In this document: positions 7,322 to 15,870 of the stretch, one piece after another
Layout: every line of letters begins with the position of its first letter
How positions within the stretch are numbered: the stretch's first letter is position 1
NCBI GenBank assembly: GCA_018242505.1
Contig: JAFEBU010000084.1
Coordinates: 1-45,066, forward strand
Reading direction: 5' to 3'
Origin: Pseudomonadota bacterium
Lineage (GTDB): Bacteria > Pseudomonadota > Alphaproteobacteria > Reyranellales > Reyranellaceae
Length of the DNA stretch: 45,066 nt
Notes under the pieces: model-generated
What the model saw: the letters and a program-made list of their open reading frames with translations, nothing else
What the model was told of the DNA's origin: nothing
Database searches by the model: none
Program-made: the position numbers and the translations under genes

Positions 7322-8266
7322 TCAGACGAGAGGTTCGGTATTGAAGGCTTCGAGGTCGGTGGTGAGGTCGGTGAACTGGCCGGCAAGCTTCGCCACGAGA
7401 TCGCCCGCCAGCGCGTCCGGCGCCCCGACCTCGATCCTGGCGACCGGCCGCGGCTGGCCGAACAGGAAGACCTCGCGGCCGCGCACGCCCAAAAGCTGGC
7501 CGGTGATGCCCTTGGCCGCCGGCGCACAGAGCGCCGTCACCAGGTTCGCGACATGGTGCGCGCCGATCTTGAGCGCGCGCTCCTTGTAGGTCTTCTGCGC
7601 CTCGTTGGCAGGTTGGATGATATCGGTGACGCGGGTGCGCGCGAACGGCGCCACGGCATTCACCGTGATCGCCGCGCGCTGCAGGTCCATGGCGGCGACG
7701 CGCGTCAAGCCGAACAGGCCCGCCTTGGCGCTGGCGTAGGCCGCTTGCCCGAGATTGCCGTAGAGACCCGCCGACGAGACAATGTTGACGATGCGGCCCC
7801 AGTCGTAGCCGTCCTTGCCGCCGCGGCCCGACTTGCCCTGTTCGCGCATCGCGGCGGAGGCGGCATTGATCAGATAGAAAGGCGCCGAGAGGTTGTTGCG
7901 GATCACCGCGTCCCAATCGCGCGGGTCGGCGCGGAAGATGAAGGCATCGCGCAGGATCGCAGCGTTGTTCACGACGATGTCGATCCCGCCGAACTGCTTC
8001 ACCGCCATTTCGACCAGAAGCCTGGCGACGCCGGGCGAGGCCACGCTTTCGGTGAAGGCGATCGCCTTTTTGCCCGTCTTTCCGTTGATCGCCGCCACGA
8101 CCTCGCGGGCGGGGGTAGCATCGGCGCCGTCGCCCGCGATTGACGCGCCGACATCGGCCACGATCACGCTCGCGCCCTCGGCGGCGAGTGCCTCGGCGAT
8201 CGCGCGGCCGATGCCGCGGCCGGCGCCGGTGACGATGGCCGAACGGCCTTCCAGCAGTCCCGTCAT
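7322..8266 (-). CDS. Short-chain dehydrogenase/reductase (SDR)
   Basis: NAD(P)-dependent SDR of 314 residues. The cofactor motif TGAGRGIG is at 13-20, NNAA at 100-103, and the catalytic Ser164 or Ser165, Tyr177 and Lys181 (YASAK) are in order. It is longer than the usual 250 residues. An insertion at 143-155 (GKSGRGGKDGY) and a C-terminal extension of about 50 residues resemble the SDR part of HSD17B4-like 3-hydroxyacyl-CoA dehydrogenases. That suits a beta-oxidation-like step after ring or chain oxidation. Its ATG overlaps the reductase stop codon (ATGA at 8263-8266), so the two are translationally coupled. Confidence 0.9.
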   Translation of the reverse strand: MTGLLEGRSAIVTGAGRGIGRAIAEALAAEGASVIVADVGASIAGDGADATPAREVVAAINGKTGKKAIAFTESVASPGVARLLVEMAVKQFGGIDIVVNNAAILRDAFIFRADPRDWDAVIRNNLSAPFYLINAASAAMREQGKSGRGGKDGYDWGRIVNIVSSAGLYGNLGQAAYASAKAGLFGLTRVAAMDLQRAAITVNAVAPFARTRVTDIIQPANEAQKTYKERALKIGAHHVANLVTALCAPAAKGITGQLLGVRGREVFLFGQPRPVARIEVGAPDALAGDLVAKLAGQFTDLTTDLEAFNTEPLV

Positions 8267-9300
8267 AGCTCTGCTCCCGTTTTCTTCCCGGCGTTGGCCA
8301 TCTCGGCGGCCGTGTAGAATGCATCGGCATGGATATCGATGCGCCGCATGCCACGCCTCTCGAACAGCCTGGTCGCGGCTTCGACCATGACCGGCGGGCC
8401 GGCGAGATAGGCCTTGCAGCCGTCGAGCTCGTCGAAGTCCTGGCCGACCGCCTCATGCACGAAGCCGGTCCGCCACGTCCCGCCTGCAGTCTCGCTCAGG
8501 ACCGGCGTGAAGTGGAGGTTCGCATGCTTCTTCGACAGGGCGGCGAAGTGGTCGTGCAGGTAGAGGTCGCGCTCGGCGCGGACGCCGAAATAGAAGTAGA
8601 TGTGCTGCGGCAGGTCCCTGGCGAGCGCGCGCTCGACGATCGATTTCACAGGCGCCATCCCCGAGCCGCCGGCCACGGCGATGATCGGCCCGCGATGCGT
8701 CTCGCGCAGGTAGGAGGTACCGAACGGCCCCTCGACGCGCACGCTGTCGCCGGGTTTCAGGCGCTCGCCGACATAGGCACTGGTCGTGCCGCCCTCAGTG
8801 CGCCTGATATGGAACTCCAGCACCGGATCGCCCGGCATGTTGGCCATCGAATAGTCGCGCGGCTGGCAGCCATCGAACGTGACCGACGCATATTGGCCGG
8901 CCGAGAAGTCGAACGGGCCGCCCGAGACGATTTCCAGCCGCACACGCTTGATGTCGTGCGTCGCATCGTCGAGACCCGCCACCCGGCAGGAGAGCACGCG
9001 ACGGGGATGGACGATCAGGTCGTCCTCCTCGAGCCACGCCACCTCCGACTCTTCCCAGGGGACGGCGCGGCAGGCGAGGATCAGCCCGCGTTCCTTTTCC
9101 TCGTCGGACAGCGCGAACTCCGAATAGCCCTCCATCGAGACTTCGCCTTTCACAAGATGCGACTTGCAGGCGCCGCAGTTGCCCGATTGGCAGCCATGCG
9201 GATAGGGGATGCCGGTCTCGAGGGCGGTCTCCAGGATGGTGGCGCCGGTCGGGACCTCGATGGTGCGGCCGGCTGGGACGATATGGACCTTGAAGCTCAT
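8263..9300 (-). CDS. 2Fe-2S ferredoxin / flavin oxidoreductase (electron transfer component)
   Basis: Electron-transfer partner of an oxygenase, 345 residues. The N-terminal plant-type ferredoxin domain has C37, C42, C45 and C77. It is followed by an FAD domain (RDYS at 148-151) and an NAD domain (GGSGMAP at 211-217, then LAGPP). The ferredoxin-first order is that of BenC/MmoC/AscD-type reductases; PaaE has the ferredoxin at the C-terminus. It is first in the minus-strand operon and probably reduces the PaaA-like diiron protein. I chose the ATG at 9300, where the ferredoxin domain begins; an ATG at 9315 would add five residues. No clear ribosome site is seen. It shares the intergenic operator with the MarR gene. 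Confidence 0.92.
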   Translation of the reverse strand: MSFKVHIVPAGRTIEVPTGATILETALETGIPYPHGCQSGNCGACKSHLVKGEVSMEGYSEFALSDEEKERGLILACRAVPWEESEVAWLEEDDLIVHPRRVLSCRVAGLDDATHDIKRVRLEIVSGGPFDFSAGQYASVTFDGCQPRDYSMANMPGDPVLEFHIRRTEGGTTSAYVGERLKPGDSVRVEGPFGTSYLRETHRGPIIAVAGGSGMAPVKSIVERALARDLPQHIYFYFGVRAERDLYLHDHFAALSKKHANLHFTPVLSETAGGTWRTGFVHEAVGQDFDELDGCKAYLAGPPVMVEAATRLFERRGMRRIDIHADAFYTAAEMANAGKKTGAEL

Positions 9301-9336
9301 GTCGAAACAACGCATGGGCGGGACGAAAGGTGAATT

Positions 9337-9355
9337 TTGTTTGCTCCCCAAACAA
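9337..9355. promoter_or_regulatory. Palindromic operator, likely MarR binding site
   Basis: TTGTTTG, five bases (ctccc), CAAACAA is a perfect 7+7 inverted repeat. It is centred in the 76-base gap between the divergent reductase operon and the MarR gene. Size, symmetry and placement fit a MarR dimer site controlling both directions. The binding protein is inferred from position. Confidence 0.6.
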
Positions 9356-9376
9356 TCTCCGTCTACCACTTGAGCC

Positions 9377-9865
9377 ATGGCCAGTCCACCTGTCCCGCCC
9401 AACGGCAAGCCACGGGCCGGAAACCTCGATCGCGGCATGCTGACCGCCCTTCTGGGATACGGTCTGCGCCGGGCCCAATCTGCTGTATTCGCCGATTTCG
9501 CCAGCACTTTCGCCAAGGCGGGCGAAGCGCTGACGCCCGGCGAATTCGGCCTCCTGGTGCTGGTGGAGCGCAACAAGGGCCTCAGCCAGATGGCGCTCGC
9601 CCGCGCGCTCGCCATCGACCGCTCGACCCTGGTGCCGATCCTGAACCGGCTGCAGGCCCGCGGCCTCCTGATGCGCCACGCCTCGCCAACCGATGGCCGC
9701 ACCCATGCGCTGGCCCTCACGCCCGAGGGCGAGAAGGCGTTGGCCAGGTTTACGCGACTCGTCAAAGCGCACGAGAAGCGGATCGCGGCGGGGCTTTCGG
9801 CAGCCGAAACCCGCATGCTGATCGAGCTTCTGGACAAGGTGCGCGCCGGCGCCGGCTCGTTATAG
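9377..9865 (+). CDS. MarR family transcriptional regulator
   Basis: Winged-helix regulator of 162 residues. The DNA-binding region spans about 53-115: recognition helix around LAIDRSTLVPILNRLQARG, and a wing with DGRTHALALTPEG. Flanking helices form the usual dimer interface. MarR proteins of this kind often respond to aromatic acids or their CoA esters, which suits the divergent oxygenase operon. The thioesterase gene follows after 10 bases, so the two are probably cotranscribed. Repression through the palindrome at 9337-9355 is the simplest model. Confidence 0.92.
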   Translation: MASPPVPPNGKPRAGNLDRGMLTALLGYGLRRAQSAVFADFASTFAKAGEALTPGEFGLLVLVERNKGLSQMALARALAIDRSTLVPILNRLQARGLLMRHASPTDGRTHALALTPEGEKALARFTRLVKAHEKRIAAGLSAAETRMLIELLDKVRAGAGSL

Positions 9866-9875
9866 TCCGCGCGCC

Positions 9876-10355
9876 ATGAGTTCTGCCCATCCCGACTTCA
9901 CCCATGTCGACGCCGAATCCGTGACCGATTCGGATCTGCTCAGGCTTCTGCGGGCTTCGCCCGGCGAAGCGTCCAAGACGCTGAACGGTGAACTGCTCGA
10001 CATCGACTCGGCGCGCGGCATCGCGCGTTTCCGCTTCGAGATCGTGCCGGCGTTCTGCCATTCGCAGGGCAAGATCTGCCAGGGCGGCTTCCTCACCGGC
10101 ATGGTCGACACCGCGATGGCCACCGCCGCAATCGCCAAGGGCAAGCTGTCGGTCGCGGTTCCGACACTCGAGATCAAGGTGAGCTTCTTCGAAGCCATGG
10201 GGCCGGGCGTCGTCTTCGCCGAAGGCCGCGTCCAGCGCTGGGGCGGCTCCGTCGGCTTCCTCGACGGCGACCTCAAGGACGAGAAAGGCCGCCTGATCGT
10301 CCACTCGACCTCGACGATCAAGATCGTGCGGGCAAAGAGCGGGCGCGAACGCTAG
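9876..10355 (+). CDS. PaaI family (hotdog-fold) acyl-CoA thioesterase
   Basis: Hotdog thioesterase of 159 residues, predicted to hydrolyse stalled or toxic acyl/aryl-CoA thioesters. The core is GKICQGGFLTGMVDTAM (65-81), in which the family's HGG appears as QGG; later strands TLEIKVSFFEAM and HSTSTIKIV fit the fold. It sits directly after marR. TATAGTCCGCGCGCC runs straight into the ATG (9861-9875) but its first bases include the marR stop codon, and there is no ribosome site. Its stop overlaps that of the convergent PNPOx-like gene. A housekeeping role for the CoA-ester pathway next door is inferred. Confidence 0.88.
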   Translation: MSSAHPDFTHVDAESVTDSDLLRLLRASPGEASKTLNGELLDIDSARGIARFRFEIVPAFCHSQGKICQGGFLTGMVDTAMATAAIAKGKLSVAVPTLEIKVSFFEAMGPGVVFAEGRVQRWGGSVGFLDGDLKDEKGRLIVHSTSTIKIVRAKSGRER

Positions 10356-10948
10356 GTCCCGCCGCTCTTCAGCCGCGCCACCTCCTCTTCCAGTTCCTGG
10401 ATGCGGGCCACGAGCTTGTCCAGCGCCGGGGCGATCTCGGCCTCGCTGTAGCGCGCTACGATGTGCTGGTGGCAATTGACGTCCCAGGCCTCGAGCGTGA
10501 ACACGATCGCACGCGCGGGCCGGGCCTTGTAGGCGGGATCGACCAGCCGCTCCATCAGCTCGAGATCGCCTTCGACGATGCGGGCGCGGCCCCACAGTTT
10601 CACCCGTTGCCGCGTGGCGAAGTGCGGGATGAAGATGTGGACGCGGTCGTTGTCCCGGAGATGCCCGAGGGTGATGTATTGGCGGTTGCCGGTGAAGTCG
10701 GCGAAGGCCAGGGTGTGCGTGCCGATCGGCTTCAGGAAGCCGGGCGGCCCGCCTTTGTGCTGGATGTAGGGCCGGCCATCGGCGCTGGCGGTCGCGAAGA
10801 AGAAGGTATCGATCGCTTGCAGGAACTGGCGGAGGGTGTCGGTGATCTCCGTCTGCCAGGGATGGCCTGCGAAGCTGGCGCGCGATCCGAGACGCGCCTG
10901 TTCCGCCTTGACCGCCGGCGAGAACAGGACGTCTTCCGGATCGCTCAT
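10352..10948 (-). CDS. Pyridoxamine 5'-phosphate oxidase-like FMN-binding protein
   Basis: Split-barrel flavoprotein of 198 residues. Features are FFFATASADGRPYIQHKGGPPG (about 49-70), typical of PNPOx-like proteins that bind FMN or F420, then TGNRQYITLGHL and VKLWGRARIV. A C-terminal coiled coil (IQELEEEVARLK) probably aids oligomerisation. It is not the biosynthetic PdxH; the substrate is unknown. The ATG at 10948 lies 2 bases after the stop of the DUF815 ATPase gene, so they are likely cotranscribed. Its stop codon overlaps that of the convergent thioesterase gene. Confidence 0.88.
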   Translation of the reverse strand: MSDPEDVLFSPAVKAEQARLGSRASFAGHPWQTEITDTLRQFLQAIDTFFFATASADGRPYIQHKGGPPGFLKPIGTHTLAFADFTGNRQYITLGHLRDNDRVHIFIPHFATRQRVKLWGRARIVEGDLELMERLVDPAYKARPARAIVFTLEAWDVNCHQHIVARYSEAEIAPALDKLVARIQELEEEVARLKSGGT

Positions 10949-10950
10949 GG

Positions 10951-11823
10951 CTACCCCAATGTCTTGCCGAGCTGGCCCGCCACTTCCTGGATGAACTGCC
11001 AGGCGACCCGGCCGGACCGTGAGCCGCGCGTCACCGACCATTCGATCGCCTGCTTGCGCAGCTCCTCGACCGGCACGTCGAGACGATAGTGGCGGGCATA
11101 GCCCTCGATCATCGCGAAGAAGGTGTCCTGATCGGCATTGTGGAAGCCGAGCCACAGGCCGAAGCGATCCGATAGCGAGACCTTCTCCTCGACCGCCTCC
11201 GACGGATTGATCGCGGTCGAGCGCTCGTTCTCGATCATGTCGCGCGGCATCAGATGGCGGCGGTTGGAGGTGGCGTAGAACAGCACGTTGTCCGGCCGGC
11301 CCTCGATGCCGCCGTCGAGCACCGCCTTTAGCGACTTGTAGGCGGCATCCTGGCCGTCGAAGGAAAGGTCGTCGCAGAACACCACGAAGCGGCGCTCGCT
11401 CTCGCGCACGCGGCCGAGCAGGGCGGGAAGCGACGGGATGTCCTCGCGATGGATCTCGATCAGGGCCAGGGGCCCCGGCGGTCCGCCCATCTCGCGATTC
11501 ACCTGGGCGTGGGTCGCCTTCACGATCGAGCTCTTGCCCGCGCCGCGCGAGCCCCAGAGCAGGGCATTGTTCGCCGGCAGCCCTTTGGCGAAGCGCCGCG
11601 TGTTTTCCAGCAATATGGCTTTCTGGCGGTCGATGCCCTGCAACAGCTCCAGGTCGACGCGGTTGACCCGGTTGACCGCCTCGAGCCGGTGGCCGGCTGC
11701 GTGCCAGATATAGGCCTCGAAGGCGGCGATATCGGCGCTGGGCGGTCTGGCCGGCGCCAGCCGGTCGAGCGCCTCGGCGATGCGTGAAAGCGTTGCTTTA
11801 AGCTCTTGATCCATCGTTGCCAA
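10951..11823 (-). CDS. DUF815 AAA-type ATP-binding protein
   Basis: P-loop ATPase of the DUF815 family, 290 residues. Walker A GSRGAGKSS is at 91-99 and Walker B VVFCDDLSF at 147-155. A sensor-like FYATSNRRHLMPRD segment and RFGLWLGF follow, the usual DUF815 order. No function has been assigned that I can name; AAA-like fold and cytoplasmic location are clear. It is divergent from yajC across a 119-base promoter region and followed by the PNPOx-like gene. The ATG at 11823 is used; another at 11814 (MDQEL) is equally possible. Confidence 0.9.
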   Translation of the reverse strand: MATMDQELKATLSRIAEALDRLAPARPPSADIAAFEAYIWHAAGHRLEAVNRVNRVDLELLQGIDRQKAILLENTRRFAKGLPANNALLWGSRGAGKSSIVKATHAQVNREMGGPPGPLALIEIHREDIPSLPALLGRVRESERRFVVFCDDLSFDGQDAAYKSLKAVLDGGIEGRPDNVLFYATSNRRHLMPRDMIENERSTAINPSEAVEEKVSLSDRFGLWLGFHNADQDTFFAMIEGYARHYRLDVPVEELRKQAIEWSVTRGSRSGRVAWQFIQEVAGQLGKTLG

Positions 11824-11875
11824 ATTAAGGTCGGAGACGTGACAAAGGGGGCGACCATATCGCCGGCCGCTTGCG

Positions 11876-11903
11876 TTGCAAAGCGGCTGCGGACCGCTAT
11901 AGT
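11876..11903 (+). promoter_or_regulatory. Promoter of the yajC-secD-secF operon
   Basis: TTGCAA (11876-11881), 16 bases, TATAGT (11898-11903), then the GC-rich CCGCCCGC, 40 bases before the yajC ATG. The same arrangement precedes dksA. A sigma-70-type assignment is by sequence only. Confidence 0.5.
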
Positions 11904-11942
11904 CCGCCCGCTTTTCGACGGCCGGAAGAATCGGAGCGGACG

Positions 11943-12374
11943 ATGTTCATTGCAGAGGCTTGGGCGCAGGGCGCTGGCGCGGGTGGCGGCTCGGATTTCC
12001 TGGTGCAGCTGTTTCCGCTCGTCCTGATCTTCGTCGTCTTCTATTTCCTGCTGATCCGGCCGCAGCAGTCCAAGATGAGGGCGCAGAAGGAGATGCTGGC
12101 GGGCGTCAAGCGCGGCGACCGTGTGGTCACCGGCGGCGGCATCATCGGCCTCGTCACCAAGGTGATCGGCGAGAACGAGCTGCAGGTCGAGCTGGCCGAA
12201 GGCGTGCGGGTGCGTATCATCAAGCAGACCATCACCGACATCCTGACACGCGGCGAATCGGTGCGCGGCGCCAAGGAGGGCGACGAGGACGAGAAGCCCA
12301 TGCTGCCATCGAAGCCCGCGGCCGCGGCGGAGCGGAAGAGCCTGCTGGGCGGACTGTTCGGAAAGAAGCAGTAG
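11943..12374 (+). CDS. yajC: Preprotein translocase subunit YajC
   Basis: Small inner-membrane partner of SecDF, 143 residues. One membrane helix (about 21-40, LFPLVLIFVVFYFLLI) is followed by the invariant RPQQSKMRAQ and the YajC domain with VKRGDRVVTGGGIIG. A charged, Lys/Ala-rich C-terminal tail (about 105-143) extends beyond the usual 110 residues, as in many alphaproteobacteria. It opens the yajC-secD-secF-Mth938 operon, with secD starting 38 bases downstream. Confidence 0.97.
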   Translation: MFIAEAWAQGAGAGGGSDFLVQLFPLVLIFVVFYFLLIRPQQSKMRAQKEMLAGVKRGDRVVTGGGIIGLVTKVIGENELQVELAEGVRVRIIKQTITDILTRGESVRGAKEGDEDEKPMLPSKPAAAAERKSLLGGLFGKKQ

Positions 12375-12412
12375 GGAAGGCGAAGGCCGGCATCATCGCA
12401 GGGTAAACGGGC

Positions 12413-14086
12413 ATGCTCCATCTTCCGCGTTGGCAGACCATCGCGATCATCATCTTCACGGCGCTTGCGGGTATTTTCGCGTTGCCCAACATCCTGCCGG
12501 ACTCCGTCGACGACCTGTTGCCCAAGTGGTATGCGCAGAACCGCATCAATCTCGGACTCGACCTGCGCGGCGGTGCGCATTTCCTGCTCGAGGCCGATCT
12601 GCGCGGCGTGCTGAACGAGCGCATGACCAACGTGGCCGATTCGCTGCGCGGCGAGCTACGGAAGAAGCAGGTCGCCTTCAAGGAGGTTGCCGCCGAACCC
12701 AACGGCCACGTGACGGTCGAGCTGCGCGACGAGGCGCAACGCGCCACCGCAATCGAGGCGATCCGTGCCGTCGATCCCAGCCTGGTGGCGGCGGGGACGG
12801 GGCCGGTGATCGATATCAGCTTCTCCGACCAGGAACTCACGCGAAAGCGCAAGGAGGTCATCGACCAGTCGATCGAGATCCTGCGCCGGCGCGTCGACGA
12901 GACCGGCACGCTCGAACCGACGATCGTGCGCGAGGGCTCCGACCGCATCCTGCTGCAGGTGCCCGGTATCAAGGACACGACCGAGCTCAAGAGCAAGATC
13001 AACCAGACCGCCAAGCTCACCTTCCATCTGGTGAACGAGAACGTGGCGGCGGCGAGTGGCGGCGGTTTGCCGGCCGTGCTGCCGCCCACGACTTTCCTGG
13101 TGCCGACACGCGAGGGCATGCAGGCGCTCAAGGCGACCAACATCAAGGCGTACGACGAGATCCAGAGCGCCAATCCCAGGCTCACGCCCGAGCAGATCTG
13201 TCGCCGCTACCATCCGCCCTGCCTGCCGGTGTTCAAACGCGTGGTCGTGGGCGGCGAGGATCTCGATGACGCCAAGGCGACCTTCGACCAGCAGCAGGGC
13301 GGCCGGCCGATCATCAGCTTCACCTTCAATGCCGCGGGCGGGCGCTCCTTCTGCGCCGCCACGCGCCAGAACATCGGCAAGCGGCTCGCCATCCAGCTCG
13401 ACAACGAGATCATCAGTGCGCCTGTCGTGCAGAGCGCGATCTGCGGCGGCAGCGGCATCATCACCGGCTCCTTCACGCCGCAGCAGACCCAGGAGCAGGC
13501 CCTGCTGCTGCGCTCGGGCGCACTGCCGGCGACACTCACCATCATCGAGGAGCGCACGGTCGGCGCCGACCTGGGCGCCGATGCCATCCATGCCGGCACG
13601 GTCGCGGCCCTGGTCGGGACCGGGCTCGTCATGTTCTTCATGTTCGGGACCTACGGCCCGCTGTTCGGCGGCTTCGCCAACCTCGCCATGGCCGTCAACC
13701 TGCTGCTGGTGCTGGCCGGCATGTCGGTGCTCGGTGCGTCGCTGACGCTGCCTGGCATCGCGGGCCTCGTGCTCACGGTCGGCATGTCGGTCGATTCCAA
13801 CGTGCTGATCTACGAGCGCGTGCGCGAGGAGCGGGCCAACGGACGCTCGGCATTGGGCGCGCTCACCGCCGGCTACGAACGCGCCCTGACCGCGGTCATC
13901 GATTCGAACTTCACCGCGCTGATCGCCGGCGTCCTGCTGTTCGGCTTCGGCTCCGGTCCGATCCGCGGCTTTGCGACCTCGCTGTCGCTCGGCCTGCTCA
14001 CCCATCTGTTCACCGCCACGATCTTCACCCGCATGTTGCTTGCAACCTGGATGCGCTGGCGGCGGCCAACGGAACTCACGCTCTGA
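12413..14086 (+). CDS. secD: Protein translocase subunit SecD
   Basis: RND-type component that uses the proton-motive force to complete Sec-dependent export. The product is 557 residues. TM1 is at about 8-25, followed by the D1 motif LGLDLRGG at 47-54. The large periplasmic P1 domain has a Cys-containing insertion (ICRRYHPPCLPVFKR), then come VGADLGADAI and five membrane helices. The D5 motif GMSVDSNVLIYERVREE is in the C-terminal part. Length and order are complete. secF starts 9 bases after the stop. Confidence 0.97.
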   Translation: MLHLPRWQTIAIIIFTALAGIFALPNILPDSVDDLLPKWYAQNRINLGLDLRGGAHFLLEADLRGVLNERMTNVADSLRGELRKKQVAFKEVAAEPNGHVTVELRDEAQRATAIEAIRAVDPSLVAAGTGPVIDISFSDQELTRKRKEVIDQSIEILRRRVDETGTLEPTIVREGSDRILLQVPGIKDTTELKSKINQTAKLTFHLVNENVAAASGGGLPAVLPPTTFLVPTREGMQALKATNIKAYDEIQSANPRLTPEQICRRYHPPCLPVFKRVVVGGEDLDDAKATFDQQQGGRPIISFTFNAAGGRSFCAATRQNIGKRLAIQLDNEIISAPVVQSAICGGSGIITGSFTPQQTQEQALLLRSGALPATLTIIEERTVGADLGADAIHAGTVAALVGTGLVMFFMFGTYGPLFGGFANLAMAVNLLLVLAGMSVLGASLTLPGIAGLVLTVGMSVDSNVLIYERVREERANGRSALGALTAGYERALTAVIDSNFTALIAGVLLFGFGSGPIRGFATSLSLGLLTHLFTATIFTRMLLATWMRWRRPTELTL

Positions 14087-14095
14087 GGCCGTGCA

Positions 14096-15271
14096 ATGCT
14101 GTGGAAGCCGCACCATATCGTCCCCGCCCATACGAAGTTCGACTTCATGGGCAAGCGCGTCTGGGCGCTTGGGCTATCGACGCTGATCAACGTGCTGTCG
14201 CTCGTCGGCGTCTTCGTATTCGGCCTCAATTTCGGCATCGATTTCGAGGGTGGCATCGCCATCCAGGTCCGTGCCAAGCAGGGGACGATCCATCTCGACG
14301 AGCTGCGCGCGACGGCTGCCGCGCTCGGCATCGGCGAGGTTTCGCTGCAGGAGTTCGGCGACAAGAGCAGCGCGCTGATCCGAGTCCAGCGCCAGGAAGG
14401 CAACGCCGAATGCGTGGCGCATGCCGACACCGTGATGAAGCGGCGTGCCGGCAATGGCTGGAGCGTCAAGCCGGGTGCGTCGGGCACGGGCGACGTCGTC
14501 TTCACCGGCCCGAGCCAGCTCGATTCGGCGGGCTGGCGGGACGCGGTGAGCCGCGTCGGGCTCACCGTGCTCGAGCGTGAGCTGCCGCGGAACAACACGA
14601 ATACCGTCAAGATCGACATGACGCCCGAGCAGCGCGCCGAGTGGTGCCAGCAGGTGGCGATCAAGGTCGTCGACGATGCGATCAGCGAAAAGTACGACAT
14701 CCGCGGTACCGAGTCGGTCGGCCCCAAGATCGGGGCGGAGCTGATGCACAGCGGCATCATCGCCGTGCTGGCGACGCTGGGGGCGATCGCGGTCTACATG
14801 TGGTTCCGCTTCGAATGGCAGTTCGGCATCGGTGCGCTGATCTCGATGCTGCACGACGTGATCTCGACGATCGGCATTTTCGTGCTGTTCCGGCTCGACT
14901 TCAGCCTGACCGCGCTCGCCGCGGTGCTGACCATCGCCGGTTATTCGATCAACGATACCGTCGTGGTGTTCGACCGCGTGCGCGAGAACATGCGCCGCTA
15001 CAAGAAGCTGGGGCTGATCGACCTCCTGAACCTCAGCATCAACGAGACGCTGTCGCGCACGGTGATGACCTCGATCACGGTGTTCGTCGCAGTGGCGGCG
15101 CTGGTGATCTTCGGCGGACCGGTGCTCTACAGCTTCTCCATCGCGATGCTGTGGGGCGTCATCGTCGGCACCTATTCCTCGATCTGGATCGCCTGTGCGG
15201 GCCTGGTCTACCTGAAACTCCGGCCTGAGCAATTGCGCCACGAGGAAGAGGGCGCCAAGGCCAAGACGTGA
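14096..15271 (+). CDS. secF: Protein translocase subunit SecF
   Basis: Partner of SecD, 391 residues. TM1 is at about 22-43, then the SecF signature LNFGIDFEGG (44-53). A periplasmic domain of about 130 residues follows, then VGPKIGAEL and five helices including TIAGYSINDTVVVFDRVREN, the conserved TM4 motif. It is longer than E. coli SecF (323) because of the periplasmic loop and a charged C-terminal tail. Its stop overlaps the GTG start of the next gene (GTGA at 15268-15271), so translation is coupled. Confidence 0.97.
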   Translation: MLWKPHHIVPAHTKFDFMGKRVWALGLSTLINVLSLVGVFVFGLNFGIDFEGGIAIQVRAKQGTIHLDELRATAAALGIGEVSLQEFGDKSSALIRVQRQEGNAECVAHADTVMKRRAGNGWSVKPGASGTGDVVFTGPSQLDSAGWRDAVSRVGLTVLERELPRNNTNTVKIDMTPEQRAEWCQQVAIKVVDDAISEKYDIRGTESVGPKIGAELMHSGIIAVLATLGAIAVYMWFRFEWQFGIGALISMLHDVISTIGIFVLFRLDFSLTALAAVLTIAGYSINDTVVVFDRVRENMRRYKKLGLIDLLNLSINETLSRTVMTSITVFVAVAALVIFGGPVLYSFSIAMLWGVIVGTYSSIWIACAGLVYLKLRPEQLRHEEEGAKAKT

Positions 15272-15672
15272 GCCCGCGGCCGGGCGCGCCGAACGACAAG
15301 ACCCTGCCTGCGCCCGATCCGTCGCAGGTGCAGGTGATCCGGAGCTATGGCCCGGGACGGTTCACCATCGGTGAACGCGAATGGCGCGAACCTGTCCTGG
15401 TGACACCCACGGCAACCTTGGCGTGGAGCGTGACGCGCACCGAGGACCTGACGCCGGCGAGCGTCGCCGTGTTGCGCGAAGGGCCGTCGCCGGTTGAATT
15501 GCTGGTGCTGGGCTGCGGCAGCCGCGCGGTGTTCCTGCCGCCTGCGCAGCGCGCTGCACTCAAGGCCGCCGGCCTCTCGGTGGAGGTGGTGGACACGGGT
15601 TCGGCCTGTCGCATCTACAACGTCCTGGTGGCCGAAGGCCGCCGCGTCGCCGCCGCCCTGATCCCGCTCTGA
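15268..15672 (+). CDS. Mth938-like domain protein (DUF498)
   Basis: Small soluble protein of 134 residues with the Mth938/NDUFAF3-like fold: RSYGPGRFTIGE near 24-35, then LLVLGCGSRAVFLPP and a C-terminal VEVVDTGSACRIYNVLVAEGRRVAAAL. The eukaryotic relative NDUFAF3 is a complex I assembly factor; the bacterial role is not settled. It is coupled to secF through a GTGA overlap, a placement seen after secDF in many alphaproteobacteria, which suggests a membrane-assembly role. The GTG start is forced by the frame: no ATG lies near the start of the domain. Confidence 0.88.
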   Translation: MSPRPGAPNDKTLPAPDPSQVQVIRSYGPGRFTIGEREWREPVLVTPTATLAWSVTRTEDLTPASVAVLREGPSPVELLVLGCGSRAVFLPPAQRAALKAAGLSVEVVDTGSACRIYNVLVAEGRRVAAALIPL

Positions 15673-15870
15673 ACGTCGATCCCCGAACTGTGCCGTGACG
15701 CTCGCCGGCGACATCAGCGATGTCGCCTTCGACAGCGTCCGAGTCGGGAAGGCGCGCATCGGCTATGTGCTTTGACACCTTGGCTGCAGGGTTTTCGGTT
15801 CGACGGATAACCGGCGTCGCGGCAATTCGCAGCAGGCGATATGATCTGCAGCACGGCACACTTGCCATGC

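Noticed and set aside
6606..8456. A 616-residue minus-strand frame covering the SDR and PaaA-like genes
   Set aside because: Its first 380 residues are an Arg-rich shadow of the SDR in another phase; only the last part, from 7310, is the real PaaA-like protein.
15695..15775. 26-codon GTG frame after the Mth938-like gene
   Set aside because: Too short, no ribosome site, no recognisable sequence.
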